From the NCBI GenBank assembly GCA_029776125.1, contig JARVJS010000090.1:1-7096 (forward strand): a stretch of 7,096 bases of DNA, in the 5' to 3' direction. Source of the stretch: Nitrososphaeria archaeon. GTDB lineage: Archaea > Thermoproteota > Nitrososphaeria > JACIWG01. Numbering within the stretch: position 1 is the stretch's first letter; each line of letters opens with the position of its first letter. A program made the translations under genes and the position numbers. Shown piece by piece: positions 6,279 to 7,096 of this stretch. The notes beneath the pieces were generated by a model, which was not told where the DNA came from, made no database searches, and saw only the letters and a program-made list of their open reading frames with translations.

Positions 6279-7096
6279 TGGAACAGTATCGTCGTCTACT
6301 CAAATCTAAGCGTGTTAAGATTTGTTTGTTAATAATATTGTCTTTTATCTTCATGGCTCTTTTTGCAGACTTCATATCTCCCTACGATCCATTAGAAACT
6401 GATTTATCGAAAAGCTGTAGACCCCCAAGTATTGAACATGTACTTGGAACAGATGAACTTGGTAGAGATATATTAAGTAGGATAATTTATGGCTCTAGGC
6501 TTACATTAACGATATCCTTTGTTGCAACCGCATTAGGTGCTACCGCTGGAATATTTTTCGGAGTAATATCTGGATACTTTGGTGGAATAGTTGACACCGT
6601 AATTCAAAGGATTACTGAAATACTTCTTGCACTCCCAGGTTTTCTTTTAGCAATAATGTTTGTTGCAATAATGGGCAGTAACCTGTGGACTGTAATAATA
6701 TCTGTTTCCATATCGATGACACCCTCCTTTATTCGAATGGTAAGAGGTCTAACTTTGCAAGTTAGAGAACTTGAATACGTGTTGGCTGCAAAGCAGCTTG
6801 GTGTAAATGATGTTAAAATTATGTTTAAGCATATAATTCCTAATGTTTCTCCCACAATAATTGCGCAGATAACATTAAACTTAGGTACTTCAATACTTTT
6901 TGCCTCAGGCTTAGGTTTTCTCGGTATTGGTGTACCCCCTCCTGCGCCCGAATGGGGAACTATGCTCGGAACAGGTAGAGCCTACATATTTTATGCTCCA
7001 CATTTGATAATCTCTCCAGGTCTATCTGTGTTCCTACTAGTTCTCTCTTTCAATATAATAGGTGATAGGTTAGGTGAGATAATTGCATCAAAATAA
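6275..7096 (+). CDS. dppC: Peptide ABC transporter permease, DppC type
   Basis: This is the second membrane permease, pairing with DppB. It has 273 residues and its stop codon occupies the last three bases of the window, so it is complete. The hallmark HVLGTDELGRDILSRIIYGSR lies at 55-75. Hydrophobic segments occur near 15-34, 77-100, 118-140, 141-157, 195-218 and 245-263. The EAA loop is YVLAAKQLGVNDVKIMFKHI at 168-187, and APEWGTML lies at 224-231. The C-terminus ends at GDRLGEIIASK and lacks the common closing LDPR tail, a minor oddity. The start overlaps the dppB stop as ATGA, with GGGTGA 7 nt upstream as ribosome site; a second ATG at 6278 is possible. The matching ATPase genes are not in the window and probably come next. 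Confidence 0.95.
   Translation: MMEQYRRLLKSKRVKICLLIILSFIFMALFADFISPYDPLETDLSKSCRPPSIEHVLGTDELGRDILSRIIYGSRLTLTISFVATALGATAGIFFGVISGYFGGIVDTVIQRITEILLALPGFLLAIMFVAIMGSNLWTVIISVSISMTPSFIRMVRGLTLQVRELEYVLAAKQLGVNDVKIMFKHIIPNVSPTIIAQITLNLGTSILFASGLGFLGIGVPPPAPEWGTMLGTGRAYIFYAPHLIISPGLSVFLLVLSFNIIGDRLGEIIASK

Overview
This 7.1 kb AT-rich window is most likely archaeal chromosomal DNA. Three transcription units start behind archaeal-type BRE/TATA sequences (TTTATATA cores at about 1564 and 2382). First genes lack a Shine-Dalgarno sequence and begin close to the predicted transcription start. Downstream genes have purine-rich ribosome binding sites and may start with GTG or TTG. ATA/AGA-rich codon use and the N-terminally anchored, Ser/Thr-stalked solute-binding protein also fit an archaeon, possibly a thermophile of the TACK group. 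The lineage is inferred from style, not from a phylogeny.

Left arm (1-1537, minus strand): argG (argininosuccinate synthase, complete) followed by argH (argininosuccinate lyase, first 112 codons only, cut by the window edge). The two overlap by 8 nt. They carry out the last two steps from citrulline to arginine.

Centre (1538-2417): a 68-bp divergent promoter region, then a 232-aa protein with an N-terminal helix-turn-helix-like segment and a C-terminal ACT-domain half, read away from argGH. One TATA element lies where it could serve both directions. Next to it are two similar 18-bp inverted-repeat boxes whose centres are 30 bp apart. This is the most interesting part of the window: a candidate arginine (or other amino-acid) responsive repressor that controls itself and argGH. 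A U-rich hairpin-like terminator closes the gene.

Right arm (2418-7096, plus strand): a tightly packed operon of a metal-dependent dipeptidase of the amidohydrolase superfamily, a family-5 peptide-binding protein, and two DppB/DppC-type permeases. The ATPase genes (DppD/DppF type) are not in the window, which ends exactly on the dppC stop codon, so they probably follow. The hydrolase subgroup is known to contain enzymes that cleave Xaa-Arg/Lys or Xaa-Pro dipeptides, so this operon may import and cut small peptides. The regulator thus sits between an arginine-making unit and a peptide-scavenging unit.

Two apparent gene starts need correction: the hydrolase should start at 2418, because the longer ORF from 2370 contains the promoter, and the binding protein probably starts at TTG 3664, because the GTG at 3655 lies inside the ribosome binding site. 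There is no gene-free stretch over 300 bases, and I saw no RNA genes, insertion sequences or CRISPR arrays.
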